This document shows positions 18,390 to 27,671 of a stretch of 64,000 nucleotides of DNA, one piece after another. The translations under genes were made by a program, and so were the position numbers. The notes beneath the pieces were generated by a model. That model ran no database searches. It was not told the origin of the DNA and was given only the letters and a program-made list of their open reading frames with translations. Source of the DNA: Bacteroidota bacterium (lineage in GTDB: Bacteria; Bacteroidota; Bacteroidia; Chitinophagales; Chitinophagaceae); NCBI GenBank assembly GCA_005882315.1, contig VBAR01000001.1, positions 2,181,736 through 2,245,735 of the forward strand. The letters are read 5' to 3'. Position 1 is the first letter of the stretch; every line of letters begins with the position of its first letter.

Positions 18390-21182
18390 ATGCTAAATAA
18401 AATAAAATATTCTTTAGTCATCATACTTCAACTGAATTTGATCTCAGTTGCTGCCCAGGATTTAAAACTCTGGTACAAACAGCCTGCGATAAAATGGACT
18501 GAAGCATTACCTATTGGCAATGGAAGAATCGGGGCAATGATATTCGGAGGAATAGAACAGGATCGAATTCAATTCAACGAGGAAACATTGTGGACTGGCG
18601 AACCACGCAGCTATAGTCGCCCCGGCGCTTATAAATATTTGGATACTATACGCCAACTCTTATTTGCAGGAAAACAAAAGGAAGCAGAAGCTCTCGCCGA
18701 AAAGGAATTCATGGGATTAAAAAGTAATGAAGACAAGAAAGCAGGATGGGTAAAAAAGGTTTTGCAGCATAAAGAGGAAGCAAATGAAAATTTTGACGAT
18801 AATAAATGGAAAGCAATGACCGTTCCATCCTATGATGGATGGGAGGTTGTAGGCTTTGAAGGATTAGACGGTGCCGTATGGTTGCGTACAAGTTTTGATT
18901 TACCTGCATCATGGGTTGGAAAAGATATTATACTTGATTTGAACCGTCTCAGTAATTATGATCTTACCTATGTGAATGGAAAACTGATCGGCTCACAGGA
19001 AAATAATGAACCAAGAAAGTATACGATCCCAAAAGATGTTTTGCACGTTGGCAAGAATAGCATTGCAATTCAAATATTAAATTATGCTGATAAAGGTGGC
19101 ATACAAGGTTATAAGGATACAACAAAACATATAGGCGTCTATCCGGTGAATGATGAATCAACAAAGATCACATTGAACGGTCAATGGAAATATTTTATAC
19201 AGGATGATGAACCGCCGGCGATCGGTGCTTACCAGGCAGCTTACCAGCCCTTCGGCGATTTGTTTTTGAACTTTAAGAATGCTGTTCATTCAACAAATTA
19301 CCGGCGGGAACTAGATTTGGAGAATGCGATTGCAACAACAAGCTATTCGGCAAATGGAATAAATTTTAAAAGAGAATATTTTGTCAGCAATCCAAGCCAG
19401 GCATTAGTAGTAAATCTATCTGCATCACAAAGGGAAAGTATCAGTTTTGAAGTTTCATTAAGCAGCCCTCATAAAAATTTTATTGTAAAGGATGTTGATG
19501 TAAACACAATTACATTAGCTGTGCAGGTAAGAAACGGAGCTTTGAAAGGTGCTGCTTACCTGAGGATAAAAATTAACGGAGGCACACTAATTACTGCAGA
19601 TAATAAATTCTCAATAGCCAATGCTACTGATGTTACACTTTACTTAACGGCGGCTACCAATTATAAAAATTATAAAGATATTACCGGGAACCCGGCGTTA
19701 TTATGTGTGAATGCTTTAAAAGCGATGGCGGGAAAAACGTACGAACAAATAAGATCAGCTCATATAAAAGAGTATCAAAAATATTTCAACACATTCTCTT
19801 TGAAATTTGATAAATCAGCAAATGAAAATTTGCCAACAGATACAAGATTAGAAAAATTCGCGACAAGTAATGACCCGTCATTTGTAGCTCTCTATTTGCA
19901 GTACGGAAGATATTTATTGATCTCATCATCACGACCCGGTACAAGACCAGCTAATCTGCAGGGTATTTGGAATGATCTGCTTACTCCGCCATGGGGAAGC
20001 AAATACACTACCAACATCAATGCAGAAATGAATTACTGGCCCGCTGAGTTGCTCAATCTTTCTCCAATGCATGAGCCGTTATTCAAAATGATTGAGGAGT
20101 TGTCTCAAACGGGAAAGCAAACAGCAAAAGATCATTACAATGCACCGGGTTGGGTACTGCATCATAATACAGATCTATGGAGAGCCACAGCCCCCATCAA
20201 TGCAGCCAATCATGGAATATGGGTGACAGGCGGCGCATGGTTATCTCAACACCTATGGGAGCATTATTTGTTTACACAGGATAAAAAATTTTTAAAAGAC
20301 CGGGCATACCCGATCATGAAGCAAGCTGCTTTATTTTTTAATAGCTATTTAATTAAAGATCCAGTAACAGGGTATTTGATTAGCACACCATCCAACTCAC
20401 CCGAGCAAGGTGGATTAGTGGCAGGGCCAACGATGGATCACCAGATCATACGAGCATTATTTAATAATGTGATAGAAGCAGGTACATTATTAAAAACAGA
20501 TTTTGCCTTGCGTCAAACATTACAGGAAAAAATAAATGGTATTGCTCCAAATAAGATCGGTAAGTATAAACAGTTGCAGGAATGGATGCAGGATGTTGAT
20601 GACACAACCAACAAACATCGCCATATCTCACATTTATGGGGTATGTATCCAGGTAATGAAATTAACTGGGAAACAAATCCTGCATTAATGAATGCTGCAA
20701 GACAATCGTTGTTGTATCGTGGCGATGCAGCTACTGGCTGGAGCCTCGGATGGAAAATAAATTGCTGGGCACGGTTCAAAGATGGTGAACATACTTATCG
20801 CATGATACAAATGCTGATGAGTCCTGTAAAAGGCGGAGCAGGCAGTTATCCGAATTTATTTGATGCGCATCCGCCATTCCAGATCGATGGCAATTTTGGT
20901 GGCGCTGCCGGAATTGGCGAAATGATCGTTCAGAGTCATACAAAATACATAGATATTCTACCTGCATTGCCGTTGGCTTTAGCCAACGGACAAATAAAGG
21001 GCATTTGTGCAAGAGGTGGTTTTGTGCTGGATATAAAATGGAGTGATGGAAAATTGCAGCAGTTGATTGTAAATTCAAAAGCAGGTCAGCCATTAACGTT
21101 GCGTTATAATGATAAAGTAGTGAAGATGGCAACAGGAAAAAATACCATTTATAAATTTGATGCGTCGCTTAATAAATTATAA
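18390..21182 (+). CDS. Secreted GH95-family alpha-L-fucosidase/alpha-L-galactosidase with inserted jelly-roll domain
   Basis: A 930-residue secreted glycoside hydrolase (signal peptide to about residue 23, VAAQ). The GH95 N-terminal sandwich starts LWYKQPAIKWTEALPIGNGRIGAM with FNEETLWTG. The (alpha/alpha)6 barrel shows NLQGIWNDLLTPPWGSKYTT, then NAEMNYWPAELLNLS. The acid Glu672 lies in TPSNSPEQ, followed by HRHISHLWGMYPG and FQIDGNFGGAAGIGEM. Between EKEFMGLKS and YQPFGDLFLNF, where GH95 normally continues directly, about 170 residues (112-282) are inserted. They resemble a GH2-type sugar-binding jelly roll (WLRTSFDLP, LTYVNGKLIG, GKNSIAIQI). GH95 enzymes remove alpha-L-fucose or alpha-L-galactose. 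It is 6 bp after the GH67-like gene. Confidence 0.88.
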   Translation: MLNKIKYSLVIILQLNLISVAAQDLKLWYKQPAIKWTEALPIGNGRIGAMIFGGIEQDRIQFNEETLWTGEPRSYSRPGAYKYLDTIRQLLFAGKQKEAEALAEKEFMGLKSNEDKKAGWVKKVLQHKEEANENFDDNKWKAMTVPSYDGWEVVGFEGLDGAVWLRTSFDLPASWVGKDIILDLNRLSNYDLTYVNGKLIGSQENNEPRKYTIPKDVLHVGKNSIAIQILNYADKGGIQGYKDTTKHIGVYPVNDESTKITLNGQWKYFIQDDEPPAIGAYQAAYQPFGDLFLNFKNAVHSTNYRRELDLENAIATTSYSANGINFKREYFVSNPSQALVVNLSASQRESISFEVSLSSPHKNFIVKDVDVNTITLAVQVRNGALKGAAYLRIKINGGTLITADNKFSIANATDVTLYLTAATNYKNYKDITGNPALLCVNALKAMAGKTYEQIRSAHIKEYQKYFNTFSLKFDKSANENLPTDTRLEKFATSNDPSFVALYLQYGRYLLISSSRPGTRPANLQGIWNDLLTPPWGSKYTTNINAEMNYWPAELLNLSPMHEPLFKMIEELSQTGKQTAKDHYNAPGWVLHHNTDLWRATAPINAANHGIWVTGGAWLSQHLWEHYLFTQDKKFLKDRAYPIMKQAALFFNSYLIKDPVTGYLISTPSNSPEQGGLVAGPTMDHQIIRALFNNVIEAGTLLKTDFALRQTLQEKINGIAPNKIGKYKQLQEWMQDVDDTTNKHRHISHLWGMYPGNEINWETNPALMNAARQSLLYRGDAATGWSLGWKINCWARFKDGEHTYRMIQMLMSPVKGGAGSYPNLFDAHPPFQIDGNFGGAAGIGEMIVQSHTKYIDILPALPLALANGQIKGICARGGFVLDIKWSDGKLQQLIVNSKAGQPLTLRYNDKVVKMATGKNTIYKFDASLNKL

Positions 21183-21269
21183 GAAAAATTTGGTAGCCTG
21201 CTTTTGTACTACTATTGGGCATTCGTTGCGTCGCACTCTTGTACTTTTTATTAACTATTCAGCTATTAT

Positions 21270-21406
21270 TTCACGCAAAGACGCTAAGGATACGGAAAGA
21301 CGCAAAGAAAATTTGCATTATCGCTTTGCGCCTTATGATTTAAAATCTTTGCGCCTTTGCGTGAAGCCTTTAATTTTTCTTTGCGCCTTTGTGTCTTTGT
21401 GGTTGA
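21270..21406. repeat. Interspersed CGCAAAG-type inverted-repeat element
   Basis: The stretch is built from variants of CGCAAAG and CTTTGCG. TTCACGCAAAGACGCTAAG (21270-21288) is the imperfect inverse of CTTTGCGCCTTTGCGTGAA (21347-21365), with 17 of 19 positions pairing. A further CTTTGCGCCTTTGTGTCTTT block lies at 21379-21398. Elements of this style are scattered between genes in many environmental bacteria (recollection). Here it spans the start of the following GH2 gene. Confidence 0.75.
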
Positions 21407-24400
21407 ATTCAAAATCTCAACGACAGGATATTTCCCTCAACAATGATTGGCTAACATCATTACAAGGATCCAGCACATGGAAACAAGTAAACATTCCTCA
21501 CAATTGGGATGATTATTATGGTTACAGAAGATTAGTACATGGTAATCTTCACGGAGATGCAGTTTATAAAAAAACATTCAACATTAAACAAAGCAAAACA
21601 GGCAAACGTTTTTTTTTATTTTTTGAAGGTGTTGGAAGCTATGCCACAGTCACTTTAAATGGAAAAGCTGTTGGTTCTCATGCTGGCGGACGAACGACTT
21701 TTACGCTGGATGTTACTGATGCAATCAAAACCGACGGAACAAAAAATGAACTGGTTGTAAAAGCTTCACACCCTGCCAATATAAAAAACCTGCCATGGGT
21801 TTGTGGTGGCTGTAGTGATGAAAGAGGCTTTTCCGAAGGTTCACAACCACTCGGAATTTTTCGCCCTGTGCATTTGATCATTACAAATGACGTGAGAATA
21901 GAACCATTTGGTATACATGCCTGGGCAGATATAAATGGAGTAGATGGATGGACTAATCCGAAAAATGGTATGGTAAAATTGTTTGTAAAGACCAGTTTGA
22001 AAAACTATTCGTCAAAAAACAGGGTGATGAAAATTTCTCATCTTTTAGTAGATGCAATAGGTAATTCGGTTACAGAATTCTTTAGTAATGGTAATGTTGC
22101 AGCAAATGATACGGCTACTCTAGCTGCCAATCTCCGCATTACTTTATATCCCTATATAAAATTATGGTCAACCGAAGATCCATACCTGTATAAAATAATT
22201 TCGACTGTAACTGAAAATAATATTGTAATTGATAAAACGGAAACTTCATTTGGTTTCCGGGTCATCAATTGGAAAACTCCAACCAATCAATTCTTTTTAA
22301 ATGATAAACCAGTTTTTATTAATGGTATTGCAGAGTATGAACATTTACTCGGGCAAAGTCATGCTTTCAGCAATGAACAAATTGTTGCAAGAATGAAATG
22401 GATACAGGCAGCAGGCTTCAATGCATTTCGTGATGGTCATCAACCGCATAATTTATTGTATGGAAAACTCTGTAATGAAAAAGGTATTCTCTGGTGGACA
22501 CAATTATCTGCTCATGTTTGGTATGATACTCCTGAGTTTAAAAATAATTTCAAACAACTAATAAAAGAATGGGTGATCGAAAGACGTAATGATCCATCGG
22601 TTGTTTTATGGGGATTGCAAAATGAAAGTAAACTACCGGAAGATTTTGCAAGAGAGTGTACAGAATTGATTCGTTCACTGGATCCAACTGCATCATCACA
22701 AAGGTTAGTCACTACCTGTAATGGTGGAAGCGGTACTGATTGGGATGTACCACAAAACTGGACAGGGACTTATGGCGGCGATCCGAATACTTATGCAAGC
22801 GATTTAAAAAAACAAATATTGGTTGGTGAGTATGGTGCATGGCGTACACTTGATTTACATACTGAAGGAGGTTTTGTGCAAAACGGGTCACTAAGTGAAG
22901 ACAGAATGACGCAATTGATGGAACAGAAAATAAAATTGGCAGAATCCGTAAAAGATAGTGTCGCCGGACATTTCTTCTGGCTACTTACATCACATGATAA
23001 TCCTGGGAGAGTGCAAGGTGGTGAAGGATTGAGAGAACTAGATAGGATAGGCCCTGTAAATTATAAAGGATTACTTACTCCATGGGAAGAACCCACAGAT
23101 GCATTTTATATGTATCGCAGCAACTATGCATCAAAGGAAAAAGAACCTATGGTGTATATCGTTTCTCATACATGGCCCAGTCGTTGGGTAAGGGACGGAG
23201 CAAAAGATAGTATTTATGTTTACTCAAATTGTGATGAAGTGGAATTGTTCAATGATATCGATTCTATCTCTTTTGGAAAGCGAAAACGAAATGGTATCGG
23301 TACTCACTTTATGTGGAACTGGCAGGAAATAGAATACAATATTCTTTATGCTGTTGGTTATGTAAATGGAAAAGCAGTCGCAAAAGACACAATTGTATTA
23401 AATAATTTACCACAATCACCCAATTTTCAAAAATTGTATGCAGGTGCAAAACCCATTACGAAGCCACAAACTGGGTACAATTATATCTATCGTATTAACT
23501 GCGGAGGCCCGGAGTATAAAGATGAAAGCGGAAATACATGGATAGCGGATAAAGGGTTTTCAAGATCGTGGACAAATGATTTTCCCGGTATGCCTGAAAA
23601 CTTTGCCAGTCAACGTAGAACTTTTTCGCCAATCAAAGGCACAAAGGATTGGAAACTGTTCCAAACATTTCGTTATGGAAAAGATAAATTACAATATGAA
23701 TTTCAGCTACCCGATGGTGAGTACTTAGTTGAACTTTATTTTATCGAACCATGGCTGGGAGGAGCAAATGCTAAAGCAATGCGATTGTTTGATATTGCAA
23801 TTAATGGCAAAATAATTCTAAATGACCTTGATATCTGGAGTGAGACAGGAACGAATACAGCTTTAAAGAAAATTGTGAAAGTGAAGATATCTGGTGGCAA
23901 AATGATCATTTCATTTCCTGAAACTAAAGTAGGACAAGCCATTATTTCGGCAATTGCAGTTGCTTCTTTAAATAAAAAAATAATACCCGTAAAACCGTTA
24001 TCCCTGGTGGAAAATTTATCAGGACGTGATTGTACGCTACAAAGCTGGCTGGACATTGGGCAAAAGCAATTCAAGGATGTTAATTTTCAGTTTAATAGTT
24101 TGCCTTCTAATTTATATGGAACTGATTGGATACAATTTAGTAAAAGTCGTACCGCAGGAGATATTTCTTTTAGCATAACTAATGATGCTGATGTATTTGT
24201 CTGCTCAAGAATTGATGCAGTTTTTCCTGGGTGGTTGAAAGAATGGGAGAATACCGGCAATGTTGTTATAACTGATGAATATGGGGGACGATATTACAAG
24301 GTATATCGTAAGCGATTTATAAAAGGTAATAGGATTTCTTTGAAGGTCGATAATAATTTGCTGATTATGATATCGCCAGCTACCAATATGCAACCTGCAT

Positions 24401-24798
24401 ACGATCTCAAACCTGTTACTCAATACAAAACAAATGTGGTAAATCTGAATGATGCTGTTGTGAAGGATTCCGTGAATGGCAGATATTGTGTAGTTATCAA
24501 AAACAATAAACAGGCTGTTATTGAGTACCCGGTGCAAACAGGTGTAGCGGATATTTATTCAATCACGATGAAATACTTTTATGCAACAAACAAACTAGTA
24601 AAAGGAAAACTGCAATTAATTGGAGCAGGAAACTCCATGATGCTCGAGGAGCAGGTTCAATTTACATTTACAAACCCCGGCAAGTGGAACCAATTTACCA
24701 TCAACACTGGTAATATGATCAATGCCGGCAACTATATAGTGCGGTTGATAATTGAGAGTGCAGAAGGTTTAGCCATTTCAGGAATTGATATACAATAA
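21361..24798 (+). CDS. Secreted GH2-family glycoside hydrolase with malectin-like domain
   Basis: A GH2 enzyme of about 1145 residues from the proposed GTG start at 21361. That start gives a compact signal peptide, MKPLIFLCAFVSLWLNSKSQ, followed by the GH2 N-terminus DISLNNDW. The longer in-frame start at 21157 would overlap GH95 and add 68 residues of charged, repeat-encoded sequence, so it is rejected. Sugar-binding domain (VNIPHNWDD), immunoglobulin-like domain and TIM barrel follow. The acid/base is Glu422 in WGLQNES and the nucleophile Glu490 in VGEYGAW. After about residue 700 a malectin-type domain (YRINCGGPEYKDESGNTW, ELYFIEPW) and a further beta-sandwich appear. Specificity (galactose, glucuronate or another pectin sugar) is unknown. 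The signal peptide lies inside a repeat element. Confidence 0.87.
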   Translation: MKPLIFLCAFVSLWLNSKSQRQDISLNNDWLTSLQGSSTWKQVNIPHNWDDYYGYRRLVHGNLHGDAVYKKTFNIKQSKTGKRFFLFFEGVGSYATVTLNGKAVGSHAGGRTTFTLDVTDAIKTDGTKNELVVKASHPANIKNLPWVCGGCSDERGFSEGSQPLGIFRPVHLIITNDVRIEPFGIHAWADINGVDGWTNPKNGMVKLFVKTSLKNYSSKNRVMKISHLLVDAIGNSVTEFFSNGNVAANDTATLAANLRITLYPYIKLWSTEDPYLYKIISTVTENNIVIDKTETSFGFRVINWKTPTNQFFLNDKPVFINGIAEYEHLLGQSHAFSNEQIVARMKWIQAAGFNAFRDGHQPHNLLYGKLCNEKGILWWTQLSAHVWYDTPEFKNNFKQLIKEWVIERRNDPSVVLWGLQNESKLPEDFARECTELIRSLDPTASSQRLVTTCNGGSGTDWDVPQNWTGTYGGDPNTYASDLKKQILVGEYGAWRTLDLHTEGGFVQNGSLSEDRMTQLMEQKIKLAESVKDSVAGHFFWLLTSHDNPGRVQGGEGLRELDRIGPVNYKGLLTPWEEPTDAFYMYRSNYASKEKEPMVYIVSHTWPSRWVRDGAKDSIYVYSNCDEVELFNDIDSISFGKRKRNGIGTHFMWNWQEIEYNILYAVGYVNGKAVAKDTIVLNNLPQSPNFQKLYAGAKPITKPQTGYNYIYRINCGGPEYKDESGNTWIADKGFSRSWTNDFPGMPENFASQRRTFSPIKGTKDWKLFQTFRYGKDKLQYEFQLPDGEYLVELYFIEPWLGGANAKAMRLFDIAINGKIILNDLDIWSETGTNTALKKIVKVKISGGKMIISFPETKVGQAIISAIAVASLNKKIIPVKPLSLVENLSGRDCTLQSWLDIGQKQFKDVNFQFNSLPSNLYGTDWIQFSKSRTAGDISFSITNDADVFVCSRIDAVFPGWLKEWENTGNVVITDEYGGRYYKVYRKRFIKGNRISLKVDNNLLIMISPATNMQPAYDLKPVTQYKTNVVNLNDAVVKDSVNGRYCVVIKNNKQAVIEYPVQTGVADIYSITMKYFYATNKLVKGKLQLIGAGNSMMLEEQVQFTFTNPGKWNQFTINTGNMINAGNYIVRLIIESAEGLAISGIDIQ

Positions 24799-24807
24799 AA
24801 CGATGGG

Positions 24808-27552
24808 ATGATACGATTGCTTTACATTCTTATAGTTTGTTTTCTTTCTACGCAGGGGTTTACTCAAAAACTTTCTGTCAGCAATCTTCGTTGCGGATAC
24901 ACACAAGATCCTTTGGGAGTTGATATAAGCAATCCGCGTCTTAGTTGGGAGTTGCAAAGCAATCAAAAAAATGTTTTACAAACTGCTTATCGCATATTAG
25001 TAACAGATGATTCTTTACTGTTAAAAGGGAATACAGGTAATATCTGGGATTCAAAAAAAATAAATAGCTCAGCATCCATACAAGTACAATACAATGGCAA
25101 AGCGCTGCAATCGGTTAAAAAATATTTCTGGAAACTGATGGTTTGGGATAACAAAGGAAATATTTCCTCGTGGAGTAATATTTCCATGTGGCAAATGGGT
25201 TTGTTAAACAAAAAAGACTGGAGTAATGCAAAATGGATCGGGCATGATGAGATAATTGATTCATTGCTCATTGCCCCGCATATTCATGGCAATGGAAAAA
25301 GATCATGGGGTGCAAGAAGAAATGTATTGCCTCTATTCCGAAAAGAATTTGCTGTAAACAAAAAAATTAAAAATGCCACTGCATTTATTTGCGGATTGGG
25401 ACATTTTGAATTGAGTATAAACGGGAATAAAATTGGAGATCATTTTTTAGATCCGGGCTGGACAAATTATAGTAAGCAGGCCCAGTATGTAACATTTGAT
25501 ATTACTCAGCAACTACAGCAAGGGAGAAATGTAATTGGTATAATGCTGGGCAATGGGTTTTATTATATACCTGGACAGCGATACCGGAAGATGACTGGTG
25601 CATATGGACATCCGAAAATGATAATGCGGACAGTGATTGAATATGCAGATGGTACAATTGAAAATATTATAAGTGATGAAAGCTGGCAAACATTTGAATC
25701 GCCGATAATATTCAGCAGCATTTTTGGTGGCGAAGATTATGATGCGAATAAAGAACAACCTGGTTGGGATACACCTGGTTTTTTAAAAGATGGCCTTGAT
25801 TGGTTTGATGTGATCATAACCAATGGCCCAGGTCAATTAACTACGCAATTACAGGAGCCAATAAAAATAACTGAACGCTTTAAAGTAAAAACAAAGGCCC
25901 AATTAAAACCGGATACCTGGATGTATGATCTTGGACAAAATTTTTCCGGGATTCCTTCAGTGACGGTTAACGGCAACATGGGCGACACAGTAAAAATATT
26001 TTGTGCTGAGTTAATTAATGCTGACGGAACTGCTAATCAACGGGCAACCGGCTCTCCGAGTTATTTTACCTATATATTAAAGGGAGGTAGTGATGAAAGT
26101 TGGCAACCAAGATTCGCTTATACAGGCTTCAGGTACATGCAAGTGGAGTGTATTGCAAATAACAATACAGGATCATTGCCTGTCGTAAAAAATATTGAAG
26201 GTCTTCATATCCGGAACGCAGCAAATACAGTTGGCTCATTCAATTCTTCCAATGATTTATTTAATAAAACAAATACACTGATTAACTGGGCAATTAAAAG
26301 TAATACGATGAGTGTGTTTACTGATTGCCCTCACCGGGAGAAATTAGGTTGGCTGGAGCAAACACACCTGATGGGAGAATCGGTTCAATATAATTATGAT
26401 ATTGCGTCGCTCTGTAAAAAAATCATTCAAGACATGATGAATGCACAGTATGCGGATGGAAAGATACCGGAGATAGCTCCCGAGTTTACACAATTCACTC
26501 CTCCTTTTGATGAATCGCCGGAGTGGGGGAGTGCTGCAATCATTTTGCCATGGTATAATTATAAATGGTATGGAGATAAAGAATCGTTGCTCAATGCGTA
26601 TGATATGATGAAGAAATACTTGTTGTATTTGAAAAGCAAAGCCAAAGATAATATCCTTTCTCATGGACTGGGCGATTGGTTTGACATTGGCCCAAAAAAA
26701 TCCGGATTTGCTCAAATGACCAAAATGGGTGTTACAGCTACTTCTACTTTTTATTATGATTTAACAATAATGATTGAAGTAGCGAAGTTGTTAAATAAAG
26801 CAGCCGATTTAAAAATGTACACTAAACTTGCCATTGCAGTTAAAAGATCTTTTAACGAAAATTTTTTTGATAAACAAAACCTGCAATATGACTCAGCAAG
26901 CCAGACTGCCAATGCAATGGCTTTATACATGGGGCTTGTAGAACCAAAGTATAAACAGGCAGTGATTAATGCTTTGGTAAATGATATTAAAAACCGGAAT
27001 AATGCACTTACTGCCGGTGACATTGGTTACCGTTATGTATTACGGGCTTTGGAAGATGCGGGAAGAAGTGATGTAATATTTGATATGAACAGCCGCGACG
27101 ATGTTCCCGGCTATGGATTTCAACTAAAGCATGGTGCCACTGCATTGACGGAGAGCTGGCAAGCGTATGAATCTGTTTCAAATAATCATTTCATGCTCGG
27201 GCATTTGATGGAATGGTTTTATACAGGATTAGCCGGGATAAAGCAAGCAGGTAATTCAGTTGCGTATAAAAAGACTGAAATAAAACCACAACCGGTAGGT
27301 GATGTTACTTCAGCAAAAGCAAGTTATCATTCAGTCTATGGAGAAATTGTAAGCGAGTGGAAAAAGGATGGAAAAACATTTGAATTAAATGTCGAAATTC
27401 CTGTGAATACAACGGCAGCTATTTATTTTTCCGCAACGAAAAAATCTGTTTTGACAGAAAGTGGGAAGATCATAACCGCAACTTATGTAAATGGAAAGGC
27501 AATAGTGAAAATCGGTTCTGGGAAATATTATTTTAAAGTAAATTCTGATTAG
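24808..27552 (+). CDS. Secreted GH78 alpha-L-rhamnosidase
   Basis: A 914-residue secreted alpha-L-rhamnosidase (signal peptide MIRLLYILIVCFLSTQGFTQ). The N-terminal beta domain begins LSVSNLRCGYTQDPLGVDISNPRLSW, diagnostic of the family, and carries the TAYRILV strand. A second sandwich has FICGLGHFELSINGNKIG and PGWTNYSKQ. The (alpha/alpha)6 catalytic barrel contains DCPHREKLGW (about residues 508-517) and LGDWFDIG. It ends with the family's small beta domain (ASYHSVYGEIVSEW). It removes terminal rhamnose from rhamnogalacturonan side chains or backbone fragments. It lies 9 bp after the GH2 gene and is followed by a palindromic intergenic element. A second GH78 begins at 61748. Confidence 0.93.
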   Translation: MIRLLYILIVCFLSTQGFTQKLSVSNLRCGYTQDPLGVDISNPRLSWELQSNQKNVLQTAYRILVTDDSLLLKGNTGNIWDSKKINSSASIQVQYNGKALQSVKKYFWKLMVWDNKGNISSWSNISMWQMGLLNKKDWSNAKWIGHDEIIDSLLIAPHIHGNGKRSWGARRNVLPLFRKEFAVNKKIKNATAFICGLGHFELSINGNKIGDHFLDPGWTNYSKQAQYVTFDITQQLQQGRNVIGIMLGNGFYYIPGQRYRKMTGAYGHPKMIMRTVIEYADGTIENIISDESWQTFESPIIFSSIFGGEDYDANKEQPGWDTPGFLKDGLDWFDVIITNGPGQLTTQLQEPIKITERFKVKTKAQLKPDTWMYDLGQNFSGIPSVTVNGNMGDTVKIFCAELINADGTANQRATGSPSYFTYILKGGSDESWQPRFAYTGFRYMQVECIANNNTGSLPVVKNIEGLHIRNAANTVGSFNSSNDLFNKTNTLINWAIKSNTMSVFTDCPHREKLGWLEQTHLMGESVQYNYDIASLCKKIIQDMMNAQYADGKIPEIAPEFTQFTPPFDESPEWGSAAIILPWYNYKWYGDKESLLNAYDMMKKYLLYLKSKAKDNILSHGLGDWFDIGPKKSGFAQMTKMGVTATSTFYYDLTIMIEVAKLLNKAADLKMYTKLAIAVKRSFNENFFDKQNLQYDSASQTANAMALYMGLVEPKYKQAVINALVNDIKNRNNALTAGDIGYRYVLRALEDAGRSDVIFDMNSRDDVPGYGFQLKHGATALTESWQAYESVSNNHFMLGHLMEWFYTGLAGIKQAGNSVAYKKTEIKPQPVGDVTSAKASYHSVYGEIVSEWKKDGKTFELNVEIPVNTTAAIYFSATKKSVLTESGKIITATYVNGKAIVKIGSGKYYFKVNSD

Positions 27553-27555
27553 CAT

Positions 27556-27644
27556 GGGCTAAAGACCACTCGATAGGGTTAACATTTATTGCCCCGGCCT
27601 TAAGGCCGGGGCAAATGATACAAAAAATAGATGGGCTTTAGCCC
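27556..27644. repeat. Nested palindromic intergenic element (REP-like)
   Basis: A perfect 26-bp GC-rich palindrome (27589-27614, core GCCCCGGCCTTAAGGCCGGG) sits inside an outer 9-bp inverted repeat, GGGCTAAAG (27556-27564) and CTTTAGCCC (27636-27644). It fills the gap between the GH78 and dehydrogenase genes. No T-run follows, so it is an interspersed palindrome rather than a classical terminator, though it may slow transcription or protect RNA ends. A related palindrome lies at 49954-49973. Confidence 0.75.
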
Positions 27645-27671
27645 CCAACATATAAACAATAAATCTTTTGA

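Noticed and set aside
21157-21360. N-terminal extension of the GH2 protein beginning at ATG 21157
   Set aside because: It overlaps the end of GH95, encodes charged repeat-derived sequence with no signal peptide at its start, and a GTG at 21361 gives a normal secreted GH2 N-terminus.
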